Shown piece by piece: positions 14,739-15,372 of a stretch of 15,372 bases of DNA. Numbering within the stretch: position 1 is the stretch's first letter; each line of letters begins with the position of its first letter. Source of the stretch: Rhodospirillum sp. UBA1311 (lineage in GTDB: Bacteria > Pseudomonadota > Alphaproteobacteria > Rhodospirillales > Rhodospirillaceae); NCBI GenBank assembly GCA_002307145.1, contig DBTR01000064.1:54383-69754 (forward strand), in the 5' to 3' direction. Under the pieces are notes generated by a model. It was not told the DNA's origin. It was given only the letters and a program-made list of their open reading frames with translations, and ran no database searches. The position numbers and the translations under genes were made by a program.

Positions 14739-15372
14739 ATGACCGAAACCGGATTTATTCCCGGCGCGAACGAAGATTTCGCCGCCCTCCTCGAAGAATC
14801 TTTCGCCCAGAGCGGAAGCCTCGAAGGTTCTGTCCTCACCGGACGCATCGTCAGCATCACCAACGACTTCGCTCTCGTCGACGTCGGCCTCAAGTCCGAA
14901 GGCCGGGTGCCGCTGAAGGAATTCGGCCATAAGGCCGAGATCAAGATCGGCGACACCATCGAAGTCTTCGTCGATCGCTACGAAGACAAGGAAGGCCTCG
15001 TCGTCCTGTCGCGCGAAAAGGCGCGTCGCGAAGAGTCGTGGAACGAGCTGGAGAAGGCCTTCGAAGGCAACCAGCGCGTCAACGGCGTGATCTTCGGCCG
15101 CGTCAAGGGCGGCTTCACCGTCGACCTCTCGGGCGCCGTGGCGTTCCTGCCGGGCAGCCAGGTCGACATCCGCCCGGTGCGCGACATCGGCCCGCTCATG
15201 GGTCAGCCGCAGCCGTTCCAGATCCTCAAGATGGACCGTTCGCGCGGCAACATCGTGGTCTCCCGTCGCGCGGTTCTCGAAGAGACGCGCGCCGAACAGC
15301 GTTCCGAACTGATCGAGAACCTGAAGGAAGGCCAGATCCTCGACGGCGTGGTCAAGAACATCACCGACTACG
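14739..15372 (+). CDS. rpsA: 30S ribosomal protein S1 (5' part, runs off the window)
   Basis: The first 211 codons are present and the frame is open at the window end. The protein begins MTETGFIPGANEDFAALLEE, a typical S1 N-terminus that docks on ribosomal protein S2. S1 RNA-binding motifs follow: domain 1 at about residues 29-95 (GSVLTGRIVSITNDFALVDV), domain 2 at about 114-180 (NGVIFGRVKGGFTVDL and GSQVDIRPV), and the start of domain 3 (GQILDGVVKNITDY). S1 melts structured mRNA and helps initiation. The ATG is preceded by AAAAGGAA at 14721-14728, leaving about 11 nt between GGA and the start. The separate terminator upstream implies its own promoter in 14654-14720, where no clear hexamers were found. 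Confidence 0.95.
   Translation, partial: MTETGFIPGANEDFAALLEESFAQSGSLEGSVLTGRIVSITNDFALVDVGLKSEGRVPLKEFGHKAEIKIGDTIEVFVDRYEDKEGLVVLSREKARREESWNELEKAFEGNQRVNGVIFGRVKGGFTVDLSGAVAFLPGSQVDIRPVRDIGPLMGQPQPFQILKMDRSRGNIVVSRRAVLEETRAEQRSELIENLKEGQILDGVVKNITDY

Overview
The window is high-GC DNA in which nearly all genes are tightly packed, often with ATGA stop/start overlaps. It most likely comes from an alphaproteobacterium, probably of the Rhodospirillales type. Three things point there: a FYDLN-type zinc-ribbon/acidic-tail protein (a family I know as alphaproteobacterial), a class II (CP4-like) EPSP synthase in the order aroA-cmk-rpsA, and a chemoreceptor with a C-terminal hemerythrin domain. Genus cannot be fixed from sequence reading alone.

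Left end (1-908): the 3' end of a methyl-accepting chemotaxis protein fused to an oxygen-binding hemerythrin domain, closed by a strong GC hairpin that it shares with the convergent copper operon.

Copper/silver block (914-9698): a leftward operon reading outer-membrane channel (CusC/TolC type), periplasmic adaptor (CusB), RND pump (CusA) and metallochaperone (CusF). Every junction overlaps, by 1, 4 and 11 nt. Divergent from it is an OmpR/EnvZ-type response regulator and sensor kinase pair (4-nt overlap), followed by a small exported Met-rich LTxxQ (Spy/CpxP-like) protein. The shared intergenic region carries a tandem TGTGACAA direct repeat with 10-bp period, a plausible binding site for the regulator. 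Together this reads as a sense-and-export module for periplasmic Cu(I)/Ag(I), with a possible envelope chaperone or metal-buffer protein.

Gamma-glutamyl block (9709-11618, leftward): a YbdK-type carboxylate-amine ligase followed 14 nt later by a class II glutamine amidotransferase. The latter looks more like yeast Dug3 or YafJ than a biosynthetic amidotransferase. The pair could make and break a gamma-glutamyl compound.

Housekeeping block (11749-15372): tRNA-Ala(GGC) with its own intrinsic terminator, and the FYDLN protein (GTG start, near-perfect Shine-Dalgarno), both leftward. Then, rightward, come aroA and cmk (4-nt overlap), an intrinsic terminator, and the first part of rpsA running off the end. 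There is no gene-free stretch longer than about 300 bases. I saw no insertion sequence, phage gene or CRISPR array. I found no wholly new system. The best leads are the ligase/amidotransferase pair, the regulation and Met-rich accessory protein of the copper module, and the glyphosate-site residue of the class II EPSP synthase.
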